From: Bradyrhizobium glycinis
Lineage (GTDB): Bacteria > Pseudomonadota > Alphaproteobacteria > Rhizobiales > Xanthobacteraceae
Assembly: GCF_016031655.1 (NCBI RefSeq)
Contig: NZ_JACCHQ010000006.1
Coordinates: forward strand, 62,001-126,000
Reading direction: 5' to 3'
Length of the DNA: 64,000 nucleotides
Both the position numbers and the translations under genes were made by a program. Under the pieces are notes generated by a model. The model searched no databases, was not told where the DNA came from, and was given only the letters and a program-made list of their open reading frames with translations. The first letter of the stretch is position 1, and the number at the start of each line of letters is the position of its first letter. Shown piece after piece: positions 8,749 through 16,466 of this stretch.

Positions 8749-9198
8749 TTATTTCAGCTTCACGCGATAGGTTTCGTGACAATCATTGCAGCGGTCGTTG
8801 ATCGCCGTGTAGGCGGCCTTCAGGCTGGCGACATTGGTGATCTTGCCTTTGACGTCGGCAATCGCCTTCTGCACCGGCGGGATCTTGGAATCGAAATCGG
8901 CCTTGTTCTGCCAGACCTTCGGCGAGGAGCCGTAGGACGCATTCACGACGTCCTGCTTGGGATTGATCTCGAAGGTCTTGGCGATCTTGGCGACGTCCGC
9001 CTCCAGGCTGGCAATCGCCTCGTCGACGGCCTTCTGGTTGTAGGGAATGTCGCCCTTGGACATCTTCTGAATGACCGAGTACAGGCTCTTTGCCTGCGAG
9101 CGCATCAGATTGTCCTGCTGGACGGCAATTTCCTGCTGCGCCATGACGGCGCCCGCGCCCAGCACGAGGACGCCCGCGACAATCATCGTCCGTTTCAT
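8749..9198 (-). CDS. Class II cytochrome c (c-556 type, cytochrome c' family)
   Basis: This 149-residue periplasmic protein has a signal peptide ([20 protein letters not shown], residues 1-20) and a single C-terminal heme site, CNDCH, close to the end, as in the four-helix class II cytochromes. A methionine in [10 protein letters not shown] (M32) sits where c-556 proteins carry the sixth heme ligand, so a low-spin c-556 is more likely than a high-spin cytochrome c'. The ribosome site GGAGAG precedes the ATG by about 11 nt. A hairpin at 9247-9266 separates it from the molybdoenzyme gene upstream. Confidence 0.88.
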   Translation of the reverse strand: MKRTMIVAGVLVLGAGAVMAQQEIAVQQDNLMRSQAKSLYSVIQKMSKGDIPYNQKAVDEAIASLEADVAKIAKTFEINPKQDVVNASYGSSPKVWQNKADFDSKIPPVQKAIADVKGKITNVASLKAAYTAINDRCNDCHETYRVKLK

Positions 9199-9246
9199 TG
9201 GTTCGTTTCTCTCCGGCTATCGAGACGTTCAGGGAATAAGACGTCA

Positions 9247-9266
9247 CCGGCTTCTCGTGAAGCCGG
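9247..9266. terminator. Hairpin between the molybdoenzyme and cytochrome genes, possible terminator
   Basis: CCGGCTTC (9247-9254) and GAAGCCGG (9259-9266) form a perfect 8-bp stem with a TCGT loop. It lies downstream of the minus-strand molybdoenzyme gene, but no T-run follows. Confidence 0.4.
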
Positions 9267-9326
9267 GACTCATCAAGGGTAGAACCCCGCGCGGCGCGTT
9301 TATTCCCGTGCGCGCGGAGAGCGGCT

Positions 9327-11636
9327 TCACAAGCTGTGACGGCGGTGATGCTCGCTGATCGCGATCCACACCCGCTCGGGCGTTGCCGGCATGTCGATGT
9401 GGTCGATCTTGTATTCGCGCCAGAGCGCATCGACGATGGCGTTGACGACGGCCGGACAGGAGCCGATCGCGCCGGCCTCGCCGGCCCCCTTCACGCCCAT
9501 CGGATTGGTCTTGCAGGGGACGTTATGGGTCTCGAACACGAAGGCCGGCCCATCCGCCGCGCGCGGCAGCGCATAATCCATGAAGGTCGCGGTGATGAGC
9601 TGGCCGTCGGTCGGTCCATACACCACCTGCTCCATCAAGGCCTGGCCAATGCCCTGCATGGCGCCGCCATGCACCTGGCCGGCCAGAAGCAGCGGATTGA
9701 GCGTCTTGCCGAAGTCGTCGACGATCACGTAGTTGACGATTCTGATGATCCCGGTCGCCGGGTCGATCTCGACCTCCGCAACATGGGTGCCGTTGGGATA
9801 GGTGCCGTCGGCGCTGGCAAAGGTCGCGCTGCCGTTCAGCTTCGCCGCATCGACCCCTGGCCGCTTGGCGAGGTCGGCGAACGAGATCGAGCGGTCGGTG
9901 CCGGCGATGCGCACCATGCCTTCCGAAATCTCGAGGTCGCCGGCGCTGGCTTCCAGCGCCTGCGCCGCGATCTCCTTCAGCTTCGAGCCGAGCTCGCGCG
10001 TGGCGCGCTCGACGCTGACGCCGCCGGAGGGAATCGAGGCCGAGCCGCCGGTGCCGAGGCCGGTCGCGATCTCGTCGGTATCGCCCTGGCGAACATGCAC
10101 GCGCTCGGGCGCGACGCCGAACTGCTCGGCGACGATCTGCGCATAGGCGGTCTGATGGCCCTGCCCGCTCGATTGCGTGCCGATCAGCACAGTGACGTCG
10201 CCATTGGGATCGAGGCGAACGTTGGCCGTCTCCTCACCCATGACGCCGCAAATCTCGACATAGCTCGCAAGGCCGATGCCGCGGATAAGCCCCTGCTTCT
10301 TGGCCGCCTTGGCACGCTTGGGGAATTCTTTCCATTCCGCGATCTCCATCGCGCGCTTCAGATGCGCGGCGAAGTCGCCGGAATCGTAGACCTTGCCTGT
10401 CGCGGTCTTGTAGGGGAGCGCCTTCGGCGGGATGAAATTCTTGCGGCGGATGGCATCCGGCGTCATGTCGAGCTTTCGAGCGCAGGCATCGACGAGGCGC
10501 TCGATGACATAGGCAGCTTCAGGCCGGCCCGCGCCGCGATAGGCATCGACCGGCACGCTGTGGGTAAAGATGGTGCGCACCCGGCAATGGAAGGCCTGGA
10601 TGTCGTAGAGACCCGGCAGCATGCCGGCGCCGCCATGCGGGATGTAGGGCCCGAAGGTCGACAGATACGCGCCCATGTCGCCCATGAGGTCGCAATCCAT
10701 CGCGAGGAACTTGCCGTCTTCGGCCAGCGCCATCTTGGCGGTGGTGACGTTGTCGCGGCCCTGCGCATCGCCCATGAAATGCTCGGAGCGGTCGGCCGCC
10801 CACTTCACCGCCTTCTTCAGTTTGCGCGCAGCGACCGCCATCAGGGCATATTCCCGATACGGAAACAGTTTTGTGCCGAACCCGCCGCCGACGTCGGGGC
10901 AGATCACCCGCATCTTGTCGGTGGGGATGTTGAGCACGTTCTGGCAGAGGATGTCGCGCAGGCGGTGGCTGCCCTGGCTGCCGACCGTCAGCGTCAGATG
11001 GTCGCGCTTGGCATCGTATTCGCAGACCGCCGCCCGCGTCTCCATGAAGCTTGCAACCACGCGCGGATTGACGATGGAGATCTCGGCGACCGCATGCGCC
11101 TTGGCAAAGGCGGCCTCCACCGCCGCCTTGTCGCCGATCGAGACGTCGAACAGCACGTTGCCGGGCTTGTCGGGCCAGACCTGCGGCGCGCCCTTCTTCA
11201 CGGCGTTGACGACGCCGGTCACCGCAGGTAGCGGCGACCAATTGACCTCGATCGCCTCGATCGCGTCGCGGGCCAGGTCGATGGTCTCGGCGACCACGAA
11301 GGCGATGGCGTCGCCGACATGACGCACCTCGTCCTTGGCCAGGATCGGGTAAGGCGGGCCGGTGAACGGATCGGTCTCGAGGTTGAACAGGCAGGGCAGA
11401 TTGCCGAGATCCGTGACGTCATCGGCCGTCAGGATCAACGCAACGCCGGGCAGTGTGCGGGCGCGGCTCGCATCGATAGTGTATTTGGCATGCGCATGCG
11501 GCGAGCGCAGCACCAGGCAGCGGAGCGCGGCCTGCGGCGCGTAATCGTCGGTATAGCGCCCCTTGCCGCGGATGAGCGCGTCATCCTCCTTGCGCAGCAC
11601 GCTTTGGCCAACGCCGAACTTGATGGGAGCCGCCAT
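9327..11636 (-). CDS. Xanthine dehydrogenase/aldehyde oxidase family molybdopterin-binding subunit
   Basis: The 769-residue product is the large catalytic subunit of a molybdenum hydroxylase (CoxL/XdhB-like). It opens with GVGQSVLRKEDDALIRGKGRY, cut here to its core KEDDALIRGKGRY, and carries GGGFGTK, AYRGAGR near residue 360-366 and the catalytic-glutamate motif GAGEAG near residue 720. The AYRGAGR loop differs from the AYRCSFR of true form I CO dehydrogenase, so CO oxidation is unlikely. The [2Fe-2S] and FAD subunits that normally accompany it are not in this window. The gene follows the ABM-domain gene by 15 nt, and GGGAAG lies upstream of its ATG. Confidence 0.88.
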   Translation of the reverse strand: MAAPIKFGVGQSVLRKEDDALIRGKGRYTDDYAPQAALRCLVLRSPHAHAKYTIDASRARTLPGVALILTADDVTDLGNLPCLFNLETDPFTGPPYPILAKDEVRHVGDAIAFVVAETIDLARDAIEAIEVNWSPLPAVTGVVNAVKKGAPQVWPDKPGNVLFDVSIGDKAAVEAAFAKAHAVAEISIVNPRVVASFMETRAAVCEYDAKRDHLTLTVGSQGSHRLRDILCQNVLNIPTDKMRVICPDVGGGFGTKLFPYREYALMAVAARKLKKAVKWAADRSEHFMGDAQGRDNVTTAKMALAEDGKFLAMDCDLMGDMGAYLSTFGPYIPHGGAGMLPGLYDIQAFHCRVRTIFTHSVPVDAYRGAGRPEAAYVIERLVDACARKLDMTPDAIRRKNFIPPKALPYKTATGKVYDSGDFAAHLKRAMEIAEWKEFPKRAKAAKKQGLIRGIGLASYVEICGVMGEETANVRLDPNGDVTVLIGTQSSGQGHQTAYAQIVAEQFGVAPERVHVRQGDTDEIATGLGTGGSASIPSGGVSVERATRELGSKLKEIAAQALEASAGDLEISEGMVRIAGTDRSISFADLAKRPGVDAAKLNGSATFASADGTYPNGTHVAEVEIDPATGIIRIVNYVIVDDFGKTLNPLLLAGQVHGGAMQGIGQALMEQVVYGPTDGQLITATFMDYALPRAADGPAFVFETHNVPCKTNPMGVKGAGEAGAIGSCPAVVNAIVDALWREYKIDHIDMPATPERVWIAISEHHRRHSL

Positions 11637-11651
11637 TTGATCTTCCCGTTC

Positions 11652-11990
11652 TCATGGTTGTTTTGTGGGCATATTGCCGTGGAAAAAGTGGCGCGTCAAA
11701 GCCCGGCCATCGGCCTCGTAGACCTCGATGGTCGTCGGCTCCGAGACGAGCGGTCGCAGCGCACGGGCAAAGTCGCGCGAGGCCGGAACTGCGAAATGCG
11801 CAAGCAGCGCAGCGCGATCTGCCCATTGCTCGACGAATACGAACTTGAGGGGATTCTCGCAGTCGACATGCACCGCATGCGAGATGCCGCCGGGCTCAGC
11901 GCGCGAGCGTTGGACGTGTTGCAGGCTTAGTCTCCGGACCTCATCGATCGAGTCCTGCCTTGCGATTGCGCTGCCGGTCACCAGGATCAT
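11652..11990 (-). CDS. Antibiotic biosynthesis monooxygenase (ABM) domain protein
   Basis: This 112-residue protein has the ferredoxin-like ABM fold: an initial beta strand MILVTGSAIA, a helix, then EPGGISHAVHVDCENPLKFVFVEQWADRAALLAHF and a C-terminal strand before HFFHGNMPTKQP. Members are small cofactor-free monooxygenases or quinol-handling enzymes, often dimers. It ends 15 nt before the molybdopterin subunit and is probably co-transcribed with it, which suggests a shared oxidative pathway; the substrate is unknown. Confidence 0.8.
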   Translation of the reverse strand: MILVTGSAIARQDSIDEVRRLSLQHVQRSRAEPGGISHAVHVDCENPLKFVFVEQWADRAALLAHFAVPASRDFARALRPLVSEPTTIEVYEADGRALTRHFFHGNMPTKQP

Positions 11991-12153
11991 GTCACCTTCC
12001 TCTCCGCTCAGCGGAGTGTCCCATGGACACGGTCGGGGAGTCCAGCCGAGCGGCAGGGACCACGACAGACGCTTTCAAGGCGACGGTCTCGACGCCGAGA
12101 CCACGCATTTCGCCGCCGCACCAGCAGCCCCGATGGGCCAAACCGGGCCGACG

Positions 12154-12678
12154 TTATTGGCTGAACGTCCTGACCATAAGGTATTTGTCGTATGTGACGC
12201 CGCCCACGCGGACGGCTCGAGGATCCGTACCGTAGACCTCGAACCCGTTGCGCCTGTAGGCCTTGATCGCTGCACTTGCCGTCGAGAGCACCTCGAGATG
12301 CACCTGTTCGACGCACGCTTGGGCATGGCTAAGAAGTTCTTTGATGAGCCGATCTCCAACACCTCGGCCCCGGCCCTTCTCCGTGACATAGACCGAGTAG
12401 ATGCGGCCCCTGTGCCGTGTTCTTTTGTCCGCGGAGACATAGAAGCCCGCGAGCCCTATCAAGCTCCCGCATCCAAAGGCGCCGAACATGGTGCCGCCGA
12501 GCCAATGGCGATAGGCAGCCAGCATGGCATCGCCGCCGTCGTCCTCTTCAGGCGATCCAAACGTCTGCGGATGCCTCTGGAGTGCCTCTCCGCGGAGCTC
12601 GCGAAAGATATCCAGGTCATCGAGGGTCAATCGCCGGATCTCCACGTCCACCTCGGCAGAGTGCGAATGTGACGTCAT
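12154..12678 (-). CDS. GNAT family N-acetyltransferase
   Basis: The 174-residue protein has the GNAT acetyl-CoA site: SVYVTEKGRGRGVGDRLIKELL, whose pyrophosphate loop GRGRGVG lies near residues 102-108, then LEVLSTASAAIKAYRRNGF (motif B, near 130-148). The N-terminal IRRLTLDDLDIFRELRGEAL is also typical. Nothing in the sequence defines the acetyl acceptor. The roughly 160 bases downstream, before the ABM gene, contain no identifiable feature. The gene is monocistronic as far as I can see. Confidence 0.85.
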   Translation of the reverse strand: MTSHSHSAEVDVEIRRLTLDDLDIFRELRGEALQRHPQTFGSPEEDDGGDAMLAAYRHWLGGTMFGAFGCGSLIGLAGFYVSADKRTRHRGRIYSVYVTEKGRGRGVGDRLIKELLSHAQACVEQVHLEVLSTASAAIKAYRRNGFEVYGTDPRAVRVGGVTYDKYLMVRTFSQ

Positions 12679-12735
12679 GGTCGCTGTCCTTCTAGGGTCG
12701 CATCGCAGATCGCATCGGCAGGGATTGCCGATCGC

Positions 12736-13137
12736 TCACATTCCGCGGCTCAACAGATACCTCGTACTATCTCTGAACGTATCGATCGCCCGCCCGGGTG
12801 CGAGATAGTCGATTTCGGCGCGCGTCAGGCCGATGTCCATCAGCTGTCTGTCACTCAGATCCAGCAAACTGACGCGCGGGTGCAGGCGCCACTTCCCGAA
12901 AGCAGGCCAATGTCGCTTGAGCAGGCCGAGGAGGCTTTGCGCCGGCGCGGCTGCGGCTCCGGCAGCTCCCCCCGCCGACAAGGCATGGCCCGGCGTTGCA
13001 ACGGACACGTTGAGGCGAGCCGCTGCCGCTAGGACCTCGTCCATGGCCGCCTTCGCCAGCGCAATGGATCGGTCGAGGCGAAGCACCGCGGCATCGTGCT
13101 CGGCCTCGGGTGAGATCTTCGTCAGTTGTGGTGGCAT
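12736..13137 (-). CDS. DUF1127 (YjiS-like) domain protein
   Basis: The 133-residue protein has a variable Ala-rich N-terminal half and a C-terminal DUF1127 domain near residues 85-130, with WRLHPRVSLLDLSDRQLMDIGLTRAEID as core (key residues W, D-L-S-D, L-D-I-G). DUF1127 proteins are short Arg-rich proteins; in alphaproteobacteria some bind RNA (CcaF1 in Rhodobacter) or affect phosphate and carbon metabolism. This one is longer than the usual 45-70 residues because of its N-terminal part. A terminator-like hairpin lies in its leader at 13183-13209. Confidence 0.8.
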   Translation of the reverse strand: MPPQLTKISPEAEHDAAVLRLDRSIALAKAAMDEVLAAAARLNVSVATPGHALSAGGAAGAAAAPAQSLLGLLKRHWPAFGKWRLHPRVSLLDLSDRQLMDIGLTRAEIDYLAPGRAIDTFRDSTRYLLSRGM

Positions 13138-13746
13138 CGGACGCTCCTGCTGTTGTGCCGGCAGGGAGCGTGGCCAAACAAAAGGCCCCGTCCGATGCCG
13201 GCGGGGCCTGGTGGAAAAGATGTCGTCGAAATCCTAGCGCACGACTCCTCCCACCGCCCAGCCGAAGCGGGTGATGTGATTGCGGGAGACTTGGCGCGAC
13301 GATTTAATCATGAGACGCCTGTAGCACGGCGACGTCGCAAAATCAAGGGATGCACGGAGCCCGATTGCATCCTGAAGGCGACACCTCACGCCGGCCAATT
13401 TGTTTTTCAAGCTGACGCGAAGGAGGTTTGCGCCAACCGCGCACAACGGACCAGCTCCGCGAAGAGCGCTTGAGGCGCGCGACCGTTTAGAGCGGCGGCT
13501 GACCGAACGGCGACAGTCGTGACCCGTGATATGCGCGTCCGCCCATTATGTAGGCAGCTCTGTCGGCGCCGCGCACAACGGCGGCACGATAGCCCGTCGC
13601 CTTCAATTCGCTGCTTCCGCGACGCATGGAGAGCTAACGCGCTTGCGAGCATTTCGGCGGCTTGCCACTTTCTGAAGGGCTTGTCGCAGGGCTCCCGTTC
13701 GGCCACACTCGTCGCATTTCAAGTAATTGTTTGGAAGGGTGACCTC
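13138..13746. other. 609-base region without a convincing gene
   Basis: The part nearest the DUF1127 gene holds a hairpin (13183-13209). The rest has open frames on both strands, but none has a good start, a ribosome site or recognisable protein character. The final 60 bases lead into the small membrane peptide gene and become slightly less GC-rich, as a promoter would. I see no tRNA or riboswitch. Confidence 0.5.
13183..13209 (-). terminator. Terminator-like hairpin in the leader of the DUF1127 gene
   Basis: AGGCCCC (13183-13189) pairs with GGGGCCT (13203-13209). Read on the minus strand it is followed by TTTTG. It lies 46-72 nt upstream of the DUF1127 start, so it could attenuate that gene or mark the 3' end of a small RNA. 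Confidence 0.5.
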
Positions 13747-13896
13747 ATGCCCGAAGCATTGGAAAGCCTATTGTGGTGTGCCGCGCTCGCGACGTGGCTG
13801 ATGCTCTTCTCCAGGATCCTAGGTGAACACCTCAAGCCCTTCTCGAAACACCTCGGCCATCTGATTGCGGTTGCTTTCAGGCTCAGGACGAAGTGA
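13747..13896 (+). CDS. Small single-span membrane protein, 49 residues
   Basis: An ATG at 13747 is preceded by GGAAGG with about 8 nt spacing. The product begins MPEALESLLWCAALATWLML; this forms a single transmembrane helix (about 7-25) followed by a basic, His-containing tail that ends FRLRTK. I recognise no family. The good ribosome site and the amphipathic/basic layout support translation, but there is no homology evidence. It stands alone between the DUF1127 gene and DoxX. Confidence 0.5.
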   Translation: MPEALESLLWCAALATWLMLFSRILGEHLKPFSKHLGHLIAVAFRLRTK

Positions 13897-14035
13897 CGCA
13901 AAACGGCCTCGGCGCGGCTTGGCAGCTGTCAAACTGGCAGAACTGCTCGTCACGTTGTTGCTGGCGTGAAGCGAACGGACCAGCCGCGCGCATCCTGCGG
14001 CCGCACTGTTTCGTGGCTCAGCGGGTGCGGTGAAG

Positions 14036-14142
14036 CTGCTAAAGCGCGATACGATTAGAATGAATCGTCATCGCGCTTTAGGTCATTGTTTGAGCATGAT
14101 CTTTTCGGAAAACCGCTAAACACTTTTCCGATTCATGCTCTA
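14036..14142. repeat. Rhizobial dispersed palindromic repeat
   Basis: It comprises two nested inverted repeats. AAAGCGCGATACGATT (14041-14056) faces AATCGTCATCGCGCTTT (14063-14079). GAGCATGA (14092-14099) faces TCATGCTC (14133-14140), with CTTTTCGGAAAA and TTTTCCG inside. I know this TTTCGGAAAACCGCT-type sequence as a frequent intergenic element in Bradyrhizobium, Rhodopseudomonas and Mesorhizobium genomes. Its right end overlaps the stop codon of the DoxX gene. Confidence 0.75.
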
Positions 14143-14586
14143 GCGTCCCACCCTCCGGTCGAGGGAGAACCGCCCTCCTCCGGTGACCAGGATCAACAGA
14201 GCGCCTCCCATGATGGAGATGTTCTTCAAGAAGTTATTGTACTGGCCAATCTGTTGCGGACCGGCGGGATACTCCCAGTAACGATGTCCAATCGCAGTGG
14301 CCGACAATACAAACAGAAACGTCAAAATTGCGCAGTAGCGCGTGCCGATGCCGAGTATCAAGCCAACCGATATCACGATTTCCAGTACGAGGTTGATCGT
14401 CGTGAACAGCTGGGGCACCGGGAGGTTCAGCGACCGAAAATAGCTCACCGAGCCACTGAAGTTGGTGAGTGCTCCATAGGCGCTTCCAACGAAGACCCAT
14501 GCAAGCAGGACACGGCCGATGAGGATGAGCAGGTCGGCGTTGCTGGTGGCGAACTCGTCGATCCGCGGGGGTGAGCGGAATGGCAT
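14140..14586 (-). CDS. DoxX family membrane protein
   Basis: The 148-residue protein has four transmembrane helices and the DoxX hallmarks: LILIGRVLLAWVFVGSAYGAL at the N-terminus (first helix, about residues 18-38), a short amphipathic segment, VPQLFTTINLVLEIVISVGLILG, and NNFLKNISIMGGALLI near the C-terminus. DoxX proteins are small inner-membrane proteins linked to redox or oxidative-stress functions. I chose the ATG at 14586 (MPFRSPPRID) over the one at 14616 because the extra ten residues look unrelated; GAGG lies 8 nt before the chosen start. The stop codon lies at the edge of a dispersed repeat. Confidence 0.85.
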   Translation of the reverse strand: MPFRSPPRIDEFATSNADLLILIGRVLLAWVFVGSAYGALTNFSGSVSYFRSLNLPVPQLFTTINLVLEIVISVGLILGIGTRYCAILTFLFVLSATAIGHRYWEYPAGPQQIGQYNNFLKNISIMGGALLILVTGGGRFSLDRRVGR

Positions 14587-14723
14587 GGTAGCTGCCTCGT
14601 CTCCTGAGCAGGGCACCCGAATATCAGGGAAATCGTATCACGATCGGCGGACCTTATGAAGGATTCCGGTCGCCGGTGCCCGCCGTGTGAGGCAACCGTA
14701 AATAGATAAATCTGGATGCGACC

Positions 14724-16250
14724 CTAGCCGCGCACCAGCGAGACCAGCCAGCTGCGGCCGAACAGCACGAGGATCGCGAGCGCGTAGACGATCGTGCCGC
14801 CGACGGCGAGCAGGAGCAGCGTCAATTCATCGTGGAAAGGCACCGAGGCGAGAGATGAAGCGCTGAAGCGCGCGATCAGCCAGAACGCCGCCGCGAGGAT
14901 CAGTCCGGTCAGCAGAAATTTGGCCAGCGACAGCAGCCAGGCGCGGTCGAGCACGAGAAAGCCGCGCCGCACGGCGAAGAACAGCACCAGCAACAGATTG
15001 GTCCAGATTCCGACAGCAGTCGCGAGCGCAAGGCCGATCTGGGCGAGCGTGCCCATCAGCGCGAATTTCAGCGCGACGTTAACGGCGATGCCCGTCAGCG
15101 AAGCGCGGACCGGCGTTGCCGTATCCTTGCGCGCATAGAACGTCGCAACCGCGCTGCGGATCAACACAGCGGGGATCAAGGCGACCGCATAGGCCGCGAG
15201 CGTCGCACCGGCGGCGGCCGCATCCGCCCTGGAGAACGCGCCGTGGGCAAACAGGGCGCGCATGATCTCTTGAGGCACAGTGAGGAAGGCCGCGACGAAC
15301 GGTACGGAGAACAGGAGCGTGAAGTCGAAGGCCCGACGCTGCGACTTCATCGCACCATCATTGTCGCTAGCCGTGATTCGCCGCGACATCTCCGGCAGCA
15401 GCACTGTGCCGATGGCAATGCCGATCACGCCTATCGGCAATTGATACAGCCGGTCGGCATAATAGAGCGCCGACAGAGCTCCCGCAGGGAGGAAAGTCGC
15501 AATGATGGTGTCGGCGAACATCGCGACCTGAGTCCCCATCGAGCCCAGCGTTGCCGGACCGAGCGCCTTGAAGAAACCACGGACATCCTCATCAAGCTTC
15601 AAAGGCGCAAAGCGCGGCAGGCCGCCGTGGCGGGCGAGATCGCCGGCGAGCAGGAAATATTGCAGGAAGCCGGAGATCAGCACGCCCCAGGCCGCGGCAT
15701 GGCCCGCGGTCGGAAACCAGACCGCAACCGCCAGCGTCATCATCATGGCGACGTTGAGGAAGATTGAGGCGGCCGCGGCGCTGGCAAAGCGCTGCATCAC
15801 GTTGAGCATGCCGCCATAGAGCGTCACCAGCGTGATCAACAGCAGATAGGGAAAGGTGATCCGGGTCAGCTCGATCGCGAGCTTGCGCTGCTCGGCATCG
15901 TCACTAAAGCCGGGCGCGAGAATGCTCATGGCCTGCGGCATGAACAGCCAGGCGGCGATCAGCAGCACGACTTGCGAAGTTAGCAGCAGCGTGAAGATGC
16001 GGTCGGCGAACAAATGGGCCGCCGCCTCGCCCTTCTCGCCATGGACATGGGCATAGGCCGGCACCCAGGCGGCGTTGAAGGCGCCCTCGGCGAAGATCGC
16101 GCGGAAATGGTTGGGCAGCCGCAGCGCCACGAAAAAGGCGTCGGCCACCGGGCCGGCGCCGAGGATCGCCGCGAGCATGATGTCGCGGGCAAATCCCGTC
16201 AGCCGCGACAGCAGCGTGTAACCACCGACCGTGAAGATGCGTCCGAGCAT
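14724..16250 (-). CDS. murJ: Lipid II flippase MurJ
   Basis: MurJ moves lipid II across the inner membrane for peptidoglycan synthesis. The 508-residue product has about 14 hydrophobic helices and family motifs: GGYTLLSRLTGFARD at the start, GAGPVADAFFVALRLPN and FAEGAFNAAWVP (near 50-66), all typical of MurJ/MviN. The length matches the family. It is separated from the upstream aminotransferase gene by a palindromic repeat (16308-16456), so it may be co-transcribed with that gene but at a different level. Confidence 0.95.
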   Translation of the reverse strand: MLGRIFTVGGYTLLSRLTGFARDIMLAAILGAGPVADAFFVALRLPNHFRAIFAEGAFNAAWVPAYAHVHGEKGEAAAHLFADRIFTLLLTSQVVLLIAAWLFMPQAMSILAPGFSDDAEQRKLAIELTRITFPYLLLITLVTLYGGMLNVMQRFASAAAASIFLNVAMMMTLAVAVWFPTAGHAAAWGVLISGFLQYFLLAGDLARHGGLPRFAPLKLDEDVRGFFKALGPATLGSMGTQVAMFADTIIATFLPAGALSALYYADRLYQLPIGVIGIAIGTVLLPEMSRRITASDNDGAMKSQRRAFDFTLLFSVPFVAAFLTVPQEIMRALFAHGAFSRADAAAAGATLAAYAVALIPAVLIRSAVATFYARKDTATPVRASLTGIAVNVALKFALMGTLAQIGLALATAVGIWTNLLLVLFFAVRRGFLVLDRAWLLSLAKFLLTGLILAAAFWLIARFSASSLASVPFHDELTLLLLAVGGTIVYALAILVLFGRSWLVSLVRG

Positions 16251-16307
16251 GCGGATTGTTTTAGAGCATGGCGCGACCAGGTCTAGGTGCTAGCGACGAT
16301 GGGGGTG

Positions 16308-16456
16308 CGCTCCCTCCCCCGCTTGCGGGGGAGGGCTGGGGAGAGGGTGTCTCGACGACGAAGATTCCCCCAGAGGAGAGAGCCCTCACCCGGCGCGCGG
16401 GACGATGCTTCGCATCGCCCGGACGCGCCGACCTCTCCCGCAAGCGAGAGAGGTGA
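16308..16456. repeat. Large palindromic intergenic repeat, copy A
   Basis: The element runs from CTCCCTCCCCCGCTTGCGGG to CTCTCCCGCAAGCGAGAGAG, with smaller palindromes inside (TGCTTCGCATCG). A second copy in the same orientation is at 50714-50890. Matching blocks include GGGGAGAGGGTGT, AGCCCTCACCCGGCGC and CTCTCCCGCAAGCGAGAGAGGT (22 bases, so only its edges are quoted as CTCTCCCGCAAG and GAGAGAGGT). Here it lies between the murJ start and the stop of the aminotransferase gene. Confidence 0.8.
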
Positions 16457-16466
16457 GAAAGCACAT

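Noticed and set aside
9327..11636. Form I carbon monoxide dehydrogenase large subunit
   Set aside because: The active-site loop is AYRGAGR, not the AYRCSFR of form I CoxL, and CoxS and CoxM are not adjacent.
13244..13252. CTCCTCCC as the anti-Shine-Dalgarno loop of a CcsR-type small RNA
   Set aside because: It is on the plus strand, opposite to the DUF1127 gene, and no flanking stem or terminator follows in that direction.
13234..13311. A 25-codon frame (MIKSSRQVSRN...) upstream of the DUF1127 hairpin as a leader peptide
   Set aside because: The ribosome site is only CAGG, and the peptide has no codon run or other feature that would explain attenuation. It remains possible but unsupported.
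16251..16466. A CRISPR array, because of repeated GC-rich palindromes
   Set aside because: There is a single element with internal palindromes, no regular repeat-spacer structure, and no cas genes.
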